NCBI GenBank assembly: GCA_046349775.1
Contig: JAXMBS010000004.1
Coordinates: 89,169-153,168 of the forward strand
Length of the DNA: 64,000 nt
DNA from: JAEUIG01 sp046349775
Lineage (GTDB): Bacteria > Planctomycetota > Planctomycetia > Planctomycetales > Planctomycetaceae
Direction of reading: 5' to 3'
This document shows, one piece after another, positions 1 through 9,611 of this stretch (the stretch's first letter is position 1; each line of letters opens with the position of its first letter). Under the pieces are notes generated by a model. That model made no database searches. It saw only the letters and a list, made by a program, of their open reading frames with translations, and was not told where the DNA came from. Both the position numbers and the translations under genes were made by a program.

Positions 1-1
1 C

Positions 2-307
2 GTGTCGATGCGGCCAATGACTCCGGTGCAGGCGGTCATCGCCGTGCAAGTCACGTCGCGATTTCCAGGCGTACACGGCGCACCTGTGCATCTGGGGGAT
101 TCTCGTGCCATTGGGATTTCCGACCTGGCTCGTCCAGACTTCGGCGATGCTGTCGAAATCCGCGCTGGGGAGATCCCGGTGTTTTGGGCATGCGGGGTGA
201 CGCCGCAGTGTGCGCTGATGGCTGCGAAGTTGCCGCTGGCGATCACGCATGCTCCGGGATGTATGTTCGTGACCGACGGCCGGGACGAGTCGCTGGCTGT
301 GGGTTAG
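2..307 (+). CDS. D-glutamate cyclase family protein (DUF1445/UPF0317), 3' fragment
   Basis: Only the C-terminal 101 residues are in the window; the gene enters from the left edge and ends at TAG 305-307. The family signatures are clear: TSRFPGVHGAPVHLGD, a PDFGDAVEI stretch, VFWACGVTPQ, and the closing THAPGCMFVTD block. Most family members have THAPGHMFVTD, so the His is Cys here. The family was long called putative hydro-lyase; the vertebrate relative cyclises D-glutamate to 5-oxo-D-proline. Family membership is firm, substrate is inferred. The stop codon abuts an intergenic repeat. Confidence 0.85.
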   Translation: MSMRPMTPVQAVIAVQVTSRFPGVHGAPVHLGDSRAIGISDLARPDFGDAVEIRAGEIPVFWACGVTPQCALMAAKLPLAITHAPGCMFVTDGRDESLAVG

Positions 308-381
308 GGTGCCACGGGCTTTACCCGTGCTATTCGATCTGACTCCCAGTTCGCATTTGCACTGGCATAGCCAGTGGCACC
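308..381. repeat. Intergenic inverted repeat, family A (GGTGCCAC ends), copy 1
   Basis: The ends GGTGCCAC (308-315) and GTGGCACC (374-381) are inverted copies. Each half also folds alone: CACGGGCTTTACCCGTG on the left and CACTGGCATAGCCAGTG on the right. It begins one base after the stop of the preceding gene. A second copy with the same design lies at 16879-16954. It could act as a transcript end or be a mobile palindromic element; it has no coding potential. Confidence 0.7.
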
Positions 382-596
382 GACCCCGGTTCGTCTTTGC
401 CGCTTAGTGAGGCCGATGCCCGGCCCGCAAAACCGATAAAATCGGAAAAGTCTCTCAAGTTTGCCAAATCTGCTCATGCCGCAGAGTCGGTGCGCCCGAT
501 GTTGGAGATGAGAGACCTTACCTCCGCGCTCCGCCCCTCTGCTCGCTGTTGACCTGCGACAAGGAGCGCCGACGGAACGTGGTCAGGGAGAAGACC

Positions 597-2753
597 ATGC
601 GACGATTGTCTTGGTGTTGTGTCGTTGGCGGAGTCCTGGGAATCGGCGTGGGCGTGGGCCTGTCGCAGGAGCGCGCGCCTTATGTGACGCGACTTCCCAG
701 CGCCTTTGCACCCGCCTCCGGCGCCAAATCGTCCACAGGCGCGACCCGACCGGCTCGCAAGACCTATTACTCCGAGCTGTTCGGCAACGGCACCGCTGCG
801 ACGACGACGTCTGAATCCGATCGGACGTCTGCCGCAGGTGAGCTGCCACCTCAGGCTGAACCGGCCGCCGACGCCGAATTGCCGACCGTCACGCCCGATC
901 AGAGCAACAGCGGGCGGAACGGATCATTCAATCTCTCCGGCCGTTCGCTGCCGGCAGCCGATGAAGCGGACAACGACGCCGTGATTCACGCGGCATTTGA
1001 CCGTTCAGCCGGCGACATTCCTGCGAACGACATCATCCCTGTGGGCGGTCAGCGCGTTGTTCGTCCGCCACGCAAGCCCCGCGTCGATCGCTCGGCGTTG
1101 ACGGAACCGATCGCCATTCCGGTAAAGGCTGAGACCGAAGCGGTGGAGCCGTTGTTCGACTCGGCGCCTGAAGCGCCCGAGGGGGAACAGGCGCAAGCAA
1201 TGCCTGCACCCCGGATGCGCTCCAGTATTGCACAGCCGCGTGCGAGCCAGGGGCCAGAATCCATCCGCAACGCGTCGCGTGCCAAGTCAAGGAGTCGGCC
1301 GGCGCCGTCATTCGTGACCGATGCTCCGGCGGCTCCCGTTGCCGAAGCGGTGCCGGCAGCACCGATGGCGGCTGCGGTCCCGGCACCGGCCCCGGCGCAA
1401 CAGGCGCCGAACGTTCGCGTCGCTTGGAACAAGCAGGGCGAAGTCAGCATCGGCCGCGAGTGCCAATGCGAACTGACGCTGGAAAACACAGGCGCTGCGG
1501 CGCACCACCTGGAGGTGGTGGCGCTGTTCTCGGACAATGTGCGGCTGTTGAAATCCGATCCACCACCGTCTTCCAACGGCGCGAGCCTCGTCTGGGAAAT
1601 CGACGAGCTGCCCGCGGGCGGGACGCGGACGATTCAGATTACGATGATGCCGCTCGGCGCGGGTGAGATCAACACCCAGGCGGAAGTGCGGTACAGCACA
1701 GCCATCTCCGAAAGCTTCCAGGTTGCCGAACCGAAGCTGGCTCTGAAGCTGAGCGGCCCGCCGCAGACGATGCTCGGGGATTCGGCGACGCAGACGATTC
1801 TGATCACCAATCCGGGCACGGGGGTGGCCGGCAACGTGCAGATTGCGGCCGTCATTCCGAGCGGTCTCGAACACGCGCGCGGCAGCGAATTACTGATGGA
1901 AATCGGTGCACTGCATCCGGGTGAAACGCGAAGCGTGCGACTGCCGCTGGCGGCGGTTTCCGGCGGCAGGCACATCGTACAGGTTGAGGCCCGCGGCGAC
2001 GGCGGGCTGGTTGACCATGCGTCGTGCGCTGTGACGGTCATTGCACCGCAGATGCAGGCAGCAATCGAAGGCCCGGGGCTGCGATATCTGGGCCGCCGGG
2101 CGGCGTACTCGATCGCAGTGACCAACGAAGGCTCCGTGCCGTCTGAAAACGTCCGGGTGATGCACAAGATCCCGGAGGGGTTCAAGTTCGTCAGCGCCGA
2201 TCATGGCGGACAGTTTGACTCTTCAACGGAACTGCTCAACTGGTTTGTCGGCCGGCTGGAAGCGGGCCAAACGGTGACGCTGGCCGCGACTTTCGAGTGC
2301 AAGCAGATCGGGGAGTTCACACACTTTGTCCGCTGCACCAACGATCAGGGCGCGATCAGCGACTCGCAGGTAACGACGCTGGTCGAAGGGACACCGCGGT
2401 TGTCGATGTCGATCCGCGATCTTGATGATCCGGTCGAGACCGGCGCGGAAACGGCGTACGAGGTCGAGATCAAGAACGAAGGTTCGGCGGCTGCGACTCG
2501 CGTCCAGCTCACCTGCGAACTGCCGGACACGATGACGCTGGTCAAGATCACCGGCCCGCTTTCCCATCGAGAGGCGGCAGGCGTAGTGGCCTTCGCTCCG
2601 CTGGCGGAGTTGGGTCCGGGCGAGACGAAGACGGTCCAGATTCACGTCCGCTCGACGGCCGCCGGCAATTTGCGATTGCGGGCGCAGCTGGCGAGCGAAT
2701 CGATCGACGAACCGCTCGTCCAGGAAGAGCTCACGAAGTTCTACGGGGAGTGA
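597..2753 (+). CDS. Secreted DUF11/CARDB-repeat protein
   Basis: 718 residues from the ATG at 597, chosen because GGGAG lies just upstream and a signal peptide follows directly (MRRLSWCCVVGGVLGIGVG). An in-frame TTG at 549 would add 16 unlikely residues. Residues ~25-270 are Pro/Ala/Ser-rich low complexity with repeated VPAAP-type units. Residues ~270-718 hold about four Ig-like repeats of ~110 residues, recognisable by GxxxxYxIxVxNEGSxxxxxVxxxxxxP and LxPGETxxVxI patterns. Such conserved-repeat proteins are common planctomycete envelope or extracellular structural proteins. No catalytic residues are seen. A U-tracted terminator follows at 2791. Confidence 0.85.
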   Translation: MRRLSWCCVVGGVLGIGVGVGLSQERAPYVTRLPSAFAPASGAKSSTGATRPARKTYYSELFGNGTAATTTSESDRTSAAGELPPQAEPAADAELPTVTPDQSNSGRNGSFNLSGRSLPAADEADNDAVIHAAFDRSAGDIPANDIIPVGGQRVVRPPRKPRVDRSALTEPIAIPVKAETEAVEPLFDSAPEAPEGEQAQAMPAPRMRSSIAQPRASQGPESIRNASRAKSRSRPAPSFVTDAPAAPVAEAVPAAPMAAAVPAPAPAQQAPNVRVAWNKQGEVSIGRECQCELTLENTGAAAHHLEVVALFSDNVRLLKSDPPPSSNGASLVWEIDELPAGGTRTIQITMMPLGAGEINTQAEVRYSTAISESFQVAEPKLALKLSGPPQTMLGDSATQTILITNPGTGVAGNVQIAAVIPSGLEHARGSELLMEIGALHPGETRSVRLPLAAVSGGRHIVQVEARGDGGLVDHASCAVTVIAPQMQAAIEGPGLRYLGRRAAYSIAVTNEGSVPSENVRVMHKIPEGFKFVSADHGGQFDSSTELLNWFVGRLEAGQTVTLAATFECKQIGEFTHFVRCTNDQGAISDSQVTTLVEGTPRLSMSIRDLDDPVETGAETAYEVEIKNEGSAAATRVQLTCELPDTMTLVKITGPLSHREAAGVVAFAPLAELGPGETKTVQIHVRSTAAGNLRLRAQLASESIDEPLVQEELTKFYGE

Positions 2754-2790
2754 CGGAATCTCCGAATCTCGAAATCCGAAAAGATCCGAA

Positions 2791-2827
2791 CCGTCCCGGG
2801 CGCTGTGAGCGTCCGGGGCGGTTTTTT
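2791..2827 (+). terminator. Rho-independent terminator after the DUF11 gene
   Basis: A 14-bp stem (CCGTCCCGGGCGCT against AGCGTCCGGGGCGG, two G-U pairs) with a GTG loop is followed at once by GTTTTTTG. It lies 38 bases past the stop at 2753. The inner part GCGCTGTGAGCGTC resembles the core of the hairpin at 8281. Confidence 0.85.
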
Positions 2828-2913
2828 GTTTGCGCGTCCGTTCGCTTCCATTCGACATTTCTCCATTCATACATTCCAGTATTCCATCCGTCTGCACTCC
2901 TGTTGCCGTTCTT

Positions 2914-4194
2914 ATGCCGACCACCATTACGCGGATCATTGCCCGAGACATCCGGTTTCCGACATCGCAAAACCTCGACGGGTCGGACGCGATGAATCCC
3001 GATCCCGATTACTCGGCCGCATATTGCGTGCTGGAAACCGACCGCGCTGACGGACTGGCCGGGCATGGGATGACTTTCACGATCGGCCGCGGCAACGACC
3101 TGTGTGTCGCCGGCATCCACGCTCTGGCGCCGCTGATCGTTGGACGCACGCTGGAATCCTGCATGGCGGATCCGGCCGGATTCTGGCGGTCGCTCGCGGG
3201 GGACAGCCAGCTGCGCTGGGTCGGTCCGGAGAAAGGGGTGATTCATCTCGCGACGGCCGCGATCGTGAATGCCGTCTGGGATCTATGGGCAAAGGTGGCC
3301 GGCAAGCCGCTGTGGCGACTCGTGGCCGAGATGTCGCCCGAGCAACTTGCCGCCTGTATCGACTATCGCCACATCAGCGATGCGCTCCGCCCGGACGAAG
3401 CGGTCGCGATCCTCAAGAAGCTCGAACCGACGAAGGCGGAGCGAATTGCCGAACTGGAGCGAACTGGGTACCCGGCGTACACGACGTCGGCGGGTGGTTG
3501 GGCTACGACGACGACAAGCTGCGTGCGCTCTGCCGGCGATGCCTGGCCGACGGGTGGTCGATGTTCAAGATCAAGGTCGGGCGCGATCTGCAGGACGACA
3601 TTCGCCGGTGCCGGATCGTTCGCGAGGAGATTGGGCCTGATCGCAGGATGATGATCGACGCGAACTGTGGGACGGATCAGGCGATCGAGTGGGTCCGTGC
3701 GCTGGCGGAATTCCAACCGTGGTTCATCGAAGAGCCGACAAGTCCCGACGACGTGCTCGGCCACGCGCGCATCGCGAAAGCGGTGGCGCCATCCGCGTGG
3801 CGACCGGAGAGATGTGCGCGAACCGGGTGATGTTCAAGCAGTTTCTGCAGGCAGCGCGGTGGGTGTGCCAGATCGACAGTTGCCGGCTGGGGGGAGTCAA
3901 CGAGGTGCTGGCGGTGCAGCTGATGGCGGCCAAGTTCGGCGTACCGGTCTGTCCGCATGCCGGCGGCGTGGGGCTGTGCGAATACGTGCAGCACCTGGCG
4001 ATGATCGACTACGTCGCGATCAGCGGATCGCTGGAAAATCGCGTGTGCGAGTACGCGCGCACTCTGCACGAGCACTTTGTGCACCCGGTGCGGATGGTCA
4101 ATGGCTGCGTTATATGCCGCCATCGGCGCCCGGATACAGTATTGAGATGTTTCCGGCGTCGTTGAATGAATATGAGTGGGTCGTCGGTCGGTGA
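2914..4194 (+). pseudogene. L-fuconate dehydratase (enolase superfamily), frame-disrupted
   Basis: Homology runs over 427 codons, the usual family length, from ATG 2914 to TGA 4192-4194. The frame moves by one base near 3494 (GGG run), 3790 (GCGCC) and 4107, each consistent with one lost base, and the final stop is again in the first frame. Family marks persist across all three breaks: KIKVG with the KxK lysines, MMIDANC and FIEEPTSPDD metal ligands, TGEMCANRVMFKQ, the HAGGVGLCE catalytic His region, and the ending YSIEMFPASLNEYEW. The family dehydrates L-fuconate to 2-keto-3-deoxy-L-fuconate in non-phosphorylative fucose catabolism. Either a recent pseudogene or an intact gene with assembly indels; I favour the latter. 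It abuts the convergent sulfatase gene. Confidence 0.8.
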
Positions 4195-6436
4195 CTACTT
4201 CGCCGCCGGCCGCGGAATCGCAGAGTGCTCACGGTACGCCGCGATGTCGCGCTCAATGCCGGCGACGAGCGAGTCGGATTTTTCTTCGCGGGCGAGAGCG
4301 AGGGCCTCTTCAGCGGCTTTGATGGCCGCGTCGAACTGACCGGCGGCCGCCTCAGCGGTCGCAAGCGCGCGCAGCGGGGGGATGGAGCGGCGGCCGGACA
4401 GGCGGCAAGCTTGCTCGGCGGCGGCGACAGCTTTAGCGGATTCTCGCAGGGCGGCGTTCTTCGTGGTGGCCAGCAGAGTGGCGAATTCCGTCAGAGCGGC
4501 AACATGCTTGGGGGACTGGCTGAGAAGCCCGTCGAGCGTCTGGAGTGCTTCGCCGTCGCGGCCGAGTAGTTGCAGAACGCGGCTATAGCTGAGTGCCGCG
4601 TCGATCGCGCGAGGATTCCTGGTCAGCACCTGCCGATACCGGTCGCTCGCGGTTTCGAGATCTCCCCGATCGCGCGCCAGATCGGCCAGCGCGACCTGCG
4701 CTTCGGGAAAGGCGGGGTCGAGAGCCGCAGCGGCAGTCAATGCGGTACTTGCCTGGTCCCAGCGCTGCAGCCGGCGACAGGCTTCCCCCAGATAATATTG
4801 TGCATCGAGCGCGGACGGTTCCGCCTTGACGGCGGACTGCAATTCGTCCACGCACTCTTCGAGCCGGCCGAGCGCGAACAGAGCGCGGCCGAGCCCGATC
4901 CGTGCGAAGTTCTGATTCGCATCCAACCGGAGCGCTCGCCGGTAGTGCGGTTCCGCCTCGGTGTACTTGTCCTGCACTGCGAGACAGACCCCGAGCGTGC
5001 CCCAGGCCTTGGGATAGTCGGGGAGCGCGGCGACGACTTCCTCGAGCAGTTGTTGCGCCTCCACCGAATGTCGCTGATCAATCAGATCCATGCAATGATG
5101 GACCTGTTCGGCAAATTGCAGCGTTTCCTTGATGTCGCGCAGCGGAACACCGGATGCTTGTGCCGGCGGCTGTCCGCCGGCGTAACCGAGCGTGCGGAGC
5201 GCCTTGATTTCCGCTTCGGTGCTGGCGGTCGCGGTTGCCTTACGAACGGTGAGTTCCGATGCGAACGCGTCGAGTTCCTGCTCGAGTCGCGCTGCGACGT
5301 CCGGCTGCTCTTGAACCAGGTTGTGCGTTTCCCCCGGATCGGCGGTCAGGTTGTACAGCTCCGGCACGGTGGTCTGGATCAGTTTCCATTCTTCCGTGGT
5401 CCATGTCCGCAGCGGGCACCAGCCCCCTTCCATGTAAGGGCTTCGGACTCGCCGTAACATGCGCGGGCATTGGTGGAGGCCGCCGAATTGTGCGGCAGCA
5501 GATTTCGTCCCGAGACACCCTGCGGGATCGGCAGATCGAGAGCGCTGAGAATCGTGGGTGAGATGTCCACCAATGAGACCGGCTGCGAGACCGGGACGTG
5601 GGGGTGGGCCGGAGCAGGGAGGAGAATGAGGAGCGGCACGTGCAGCGTGGAGTTGTAAGCGAGGTAGCCGTGCGTGGCCTCGCCATGCTCGCCGAGGCCT
5701 TCGCCATGATCGCCGGCCAGGATGATCAGCGTGCGGTCGTTCAGTTCGAGGTTTCGCCAGTACGTCCAGCAGTCTGCCGACCTGCTGGTCGACGTAGGCG
5801 AGTTCGCCATCGTAAGGCTGGCTGGCGAATCGTTCGCCAAATTCGTCGCTGTGCGGATCGTAAGGCTCGTGGGGATCGTACAGATGGACCCAGCAGAAGA
5901 GCGGGTCGCCGGCAACGGAATTGATCCACGCGACTGCTGCAGAAACGGTGTCGCCGGCGGGTCGCTCGACGCGGGGCCGGTCAAGCTGTTTTGAAGGTGG
6001 TCGTTGTACTCGTCAAAGCCGCGCGCCAGGCCAAAACGCTGGTCCAGAACAAGCGACGAAATGAAGGCGCCGGTCCGGTATCCTTGCTGCCGGAGGATTT
6101 CGGCGAGAGTGGGGATGCTGTCGGGGAGTCGACTGACGCTATTGATGCGGAGTCCATGTTCGGCGGCAGGAGCCCCGTCAACATCGTCGCGTGCGAGGGA
6201 AGCGTGATCGGAACGGCCGTGTAGGCTCGCTCGAAGCGAAGGCTGGACGCCGCGAGGGCATCGATCCGTGGAGTGGCAGCAGCCGCGTAGCCGTAGCAGC
6301 CGAGATGATCGGCGCGTGTCGTGTCGAGTGTGATCAGCACGACGTTCCATCGCGGGGCGGTGCTCCCGCCACCACCAGCGCCCAGAACGGCGGCGGCGAC
6401 CAGCAGGACCAGCGCGCCGATCGACCGACGCAACAT
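4195..6436 (-). pseudogene. Sulfatase-like protein with C-terminal TPR repeats, frame-disrupted
   Basis: Read from ATG 6436 (MLRRSIGALVLLVAAAVLG signal) to TAG 4197-4195, about 747 codons. Frame moves near 6163, 5970, 5757 and 5441; three fit single-base losses and 5757 fits an extra G. The N-terminal half is an alkaline-phosphatase/sulfatase fold: NVVLITLDTTRADHLGCYGY metal site, ITLPSHATMLTG, later GDHGEGLGEHGE and SLVDISPTIL. The formylglycine position reads T-L-P-S-H, not C-x-P-S-R, so it cannot be matured like a classical sulfatase. The C-terminal ~270 residues are TPR units (YPKAWGTLGVCLAVQDKYTE and following). Such fusions are frequent in planctomycetes and acidobacteria; the substrate is unknown. 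The second half (4195-5460) is undisrupted. Confidence 0.75.
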
Positions 6437-6722
6437 GCCGCGGGTGTCCTCTGCTGTGTGTCTGTTGGGCGGACTCGACGGACGTCGCCGCTCAGAACGG
6501 ACATGAATATGTGGTAATTCGTCAGGAATCACGCTACCATCGTCAATTGTCGCTCGCAATTGCTGGCAGCCGAGCGATGCTCTCGGATCCGCGACTCATT
6601 TCTGCGGTGTTCGAGTCTCGTCTTGTTTGTTCGACACAAGTCCTCGCGTAGATGGCCGCGACTGACGCGCCACGCGGATTTAGCTTTGCGCCCGGTTCTC
6701 AGCTTTGTCAGGAGGATCGATG

Positions 6723-7176
6723 ATGTCGTGTGCGATTTCCGCAAACGCAGCTGGAAGGAAGCTCGCATCGCGTCTGCGGCGAGCGCTGTTGGCGAGCAGC
6801 CTGGGCCTGTTGCTCGCTTTGACCGGCTGCAACGAGACGTCGCACGGTGACCGCGTGCCGCTGTCCGGCACGGTGACAGTCGCCGGACAGCCACTGGACG
6901 TTAACGCGACGCTGTCGTTCGATCTGGAGACGGGTCAGGCGGGGACCGGTTCCATGTGTGAGGTCAGGGAGAGCAAGTTCACGGCCGATGCTGCGACCGG
7001 TCCGACCCCGGGCCTCAAGTACAAAGTCACGCTTGGTAACCGTGCCGGGAATTCCGGAAGAAGGGACGCCGCGATCAGATCAAGATCGCACAGCGGTATA
7101 CAACCACTGTGGAAGTGCCGAAGCGCGGGGCGACGGAGGCAGTGCTCAATATCGATTTTCCAGCGAAGGGAAGTGA
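6723..7176 (+). pseudogene. Small lipoprotein partner of DUF1559 protein, frame-disrupted
   Basis: AGGAGG at 6710-6715 lies seven bases before ATG 6723 (an in-frame ATG at 6720 is closer). The start gives a lipoprotein signal with lipobox LALTGC and then VPLSGTVTVAGQPLD, typical of the short carboxypeptidase-regulatory-like lipoproteins that sit beside planctomycete DUF1559 genes. The frame changes at least twice between ~7035 and 7075 and once near 7170; the conserved tail PGIPEEGTP, then QIKIAQRYTTTVEVPKRG, then an ending at TGA 7174-7176 is split over three frames. Role unknown; probably outer-surface anchored. Confidence 0.6.
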
Positions 7177-7287
7177 TCCGCCATCAAGCGTGGCGCGGGC
7201 GGGCCCAGTTTCGTCACGGCAGTTGTTGCGCCAGTCGTACAGTTCAATTGGCGTCTTTTTTCCCAGGCCTGATCGAGAGAGGACTTT

Positions 7288-8262
7288 ATGCAGCGACGAC
7301 AAAAGTTCCCCGGCGGTTTACGTTGATCGAGTTGCTGGTGGTGATCGCGATCATTGCGGTCCTGATCGCGCTGTTGCTGCCGGCCGTGCAGCAGGCTCGT
7401 GAGGCGCGGCGGCACCAGTGCAAGAACAACCTGAAACAGATCGGGCTGGCGCTGCACAACTATCACGACTCGTTCAACACGTTTCCGATCGGCAACCTGT
7501 ACCGCCGGACGACGAACTGGTCGAACGGCTGGTCGTGGATCGCGTATATCCTGCCGCATATCGATCTGGCGAACGATTACAACCAGTTGAACTTCAATTA
7601 CGCGGGACGCTGCTCGGCCTTTATGGGGCAGCAGGAGACGCTGTCGCCGAACGTCGGTAACACGTGGAAGCAGAACAAGCCGGTTCTGAATTGCCCGTCC
7701 GACCCGAACGGTGAAAAACTATTTACCGGCACGACTGGTTCTGGGGCCTACCTCGTGGCGAACGGGTCGATGGCGGTCTCGACGTACTTGGGCGTCGCGG
7801 CAAGACGCAGAACTGGGACTGCGGCATGGGACCACTCTGGTCGATCACGTCACCGGACGACATTCCGTGCCAGGACACCAGGTTTTACGAAGGAACGTTT
7901 TACAACAACAGCCGCACGCGGATCGGGGACATGTTGGACGGCACGACAAATGCGTGCATCGTCGGCGAACGCGGCCAAAATGTTTCGCTGACGTACGGCT
8001 GGCCGTTGTGCGGACGGGGCTATCCGCCGCTGTATTCCGGCTGCAAGGACCACATCCTGAGATGTTCGTGTTCTCCAAGGGCGTCCCGTTCGACAATCCG
8101 GACAGCGGCCCTTCGAACCAGAAGTTCTGGAGCTGGCACGAAGGAGGCTCCCAGTTCCTGCTCGGCGACGGCTCGGTGCGGTTCATCGGCTACTCGATCA
8201 ACCAGGCCACGTACCAGGCGCTGGGAACGCGGGCGGGCGGTGAAATCATCGGTGATTTCTAG
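7288..8262 (+). pseudogene. DUF1559 family prepilin-like protein, frame-disrupted
   Basis: ATG 7288 follows a GAGAGAGGA site. Frames 1, 3, 2 and 1 are used in turn, with breaks near 7309 (CCCC run), 7799 and 8055, all fitting one lost base. The protein has a type IV prepilin-like N-terminus (RRFTLIELLVVIAIIAVLIA), the family block QCKNNLKQIGLALHNYHD, and the C-terminal H-x9-DG motif (HEGGSQFLLGDG). DUF1559 proteins are massively expanded in planctomycetes and are presumed processed by a prepilin peptidase; their function is not known. The total of 325 codons matches the family. Three clean single-base losses suggest sequence error rather than decay. Confidence 0.8.
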
Positions 8263-8280
8263 GCCAGGCATCGATCGGTG

Positions 8281-8309
8281 CCTTCCGGACGCTGTCAGCG
8301 TCCGGAAGG
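8281..8309. terminator. Perfect 14-bp hairpin after DUF1559 gene, no U-tract
   Basis: CCTTCCGGACGCTG and its exact complement are separated by a single T, 18 bases past the DUF1559 stop. No T run follows, so it may be a transcript-stabilising 3' end or a bidirectional structure rather than a classical terminator. The core resembles the terminator at 2791. Confidence 0.5.
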
Positions 8310-8388
8310 CGTATGCGACATGACCAGTCGGCGGCGCTGTGGCTCACTGAGCCCGCGCCGCCGCTGTTTCATTTCGGGCAGGCGCGGC

Positions 8389-9591
8389 ATGAGCACGTTG
8401 GCGATTGGCTCCGGGCACGCGGGGACGGAAACGCCGGTTCGACCGCGCGTGCTTGTCGTCGACCTGCTCCGCGGTCTGGCGATCGTGCTGATGGCGCTCG
8501 ATCACGTTCGCGAGTTTCTGCAGGCGGCGCAGGTCGATCCGCTCAATTTGAACGAGACGACAGTGCCGCTGTTCTTCACCCGGTGGGTGACGCACTTCTG
8601 CCCGTCGCTGTTCATTCTGCTGGCCGGGGCGTCAATTGCGCTGGGATTGAACGGTCGTCGCTCTCGACGCGAGCAGGCGAGATTCGTGTTCGTGCGCGGG
8701 GTGTGGCTGGTCATCCTGGAGCTGACGATCGTGCACCTGGGGTGGCAGTTCAACTTTCACTTCGAGTCGGCGCTCGGTCAGGTGATCTGGGTGATCGGCT
8801 GGTCGATGATCTGCATGGCGGTGCTGCTGTACCTGCCGGCGCCGGTCGTGACAGTCTTCGGTCTCGTGCTGATCTTCGGTCACAATGCATTCGACACGAT
8901 CCATGCTGACCGGTTCGGGAAGTACGCGTGGGTCTGGCAGTTCCTGCACGACCGGGGATATATCAGCTGCGGCAAATGCGGGATTTACATTGCGTATCCG
9001 CTGGTTCCGTGGGTAGGTGTGATGGCGGCGGGGTTCGGTTTCGGCAGGCTGCTGCGATGGAATTCGCCGGCGCGGGGGTGGGTCATTTTCGCGACGGGCA
9101 TCGCGATGATCGCGGCGTTCGCGATTCTGCGCGGCAAGAACATCTACGGGGATCCAGCTCCGTGGACGGCGCAGGAAACTCCCGTGAAGACGTTGATGGC
9201 GATCCTCAATTGCCAGAAGTATCCGCCGTCGCTGTCGTACCTGCTGATGACGCTGGGACCGATGCTCGCCTTTTGGCCGCTGTGGGAGCGGTCGCGCGGA
9301 CCACTGGCGCGGTTTCTGGTGGTGTTTGGACGGGTGCCGCTATTCTTCTATGCAGTGCACCTGTTTGTGATCCACGGTCTGACGCTGGCGATCGTTTACG
9401 CGCAGGTCGGTCTGCCGCTGCCCGGCTGGCTGTGGGGATTTCCGCCGGGCCATGCCGGTGAGAATTGCGGCGTAAACCTGCCGGTGCTGTATCTGATCTG
9501 GATCGGCGTCGTGTTGTTGCACTATCCACTGTGCCGGAGATTCGACCGATTGAAAGCGCGGTATCCGAACAGCGTGCTGCGGTTCATGTGA
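8389..9591 (+). CDS. DUF1624 / HGSNAT-like integral membrane protein
   Basis: 400 residues from ATG 8389, the internal Met nearest the conserved domain; 37 in-frame upstream codons are Arg-rich and look non-coding. RVLVVDLLRGLAIVLMALDH is the family signature, including the conserved DH pair. About ten hydrophobic segments follow, with conserved loops such as FFTRWVTHFCP and YAVHLFVIHG. The family includes heparan-alpha-glucosaminide N-acetyltransferase, which carries acetyl groups across a membrane; the bacterial acceptor is unknown. The next gene starts 20 bases downstream, so the two probably form an operon. Confidence 0.75.
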   Translation: MSTLAIGSGHAGTETPVRPRVLVVDLLRGLAIVLMALDHVREFLQAAQVDPLNLNETTVPLFFTRWVTHFCPSLFILLAGASIALGLNGRRSRREQARFVFVRGVWLVILELTIVHLGWQFNFHFESALGQVIWVIGWSMICMAVLLYLPAPVVTVFGLVLIFGHNAFDTIHADRFGKYAWVWQFLHDRGYISCGKCGIYIAYPLVPWVGVMAAGFGFGRLLRWNSPARGWVIFATGIAMIAAFAILRGKNIYGDPAPWTAQETPVKTLMAILNCQKYPPSLSYLLMTLGPMLAFWPLWERSRGPLARFLVVFGRVPLFFYAVHLFVIHGLTLAIVYAQVGLPLPGWLWGFPPGHAGENCGVNLPVLYLIWIGVVLLHYPLCRRFDRLKARYPNSVLRFM

Positions 9592-9611
9592 CCAGGACGC
9601 GGGTTTCAGAG

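Noticed and set aside
6705..7991. Single 428-codon protein joining a lipoprotein to a DUF1559 domain
   Set aside because: The join is an artefact of shifted frames: each part has its own start, ribosome site and family-typical ends.
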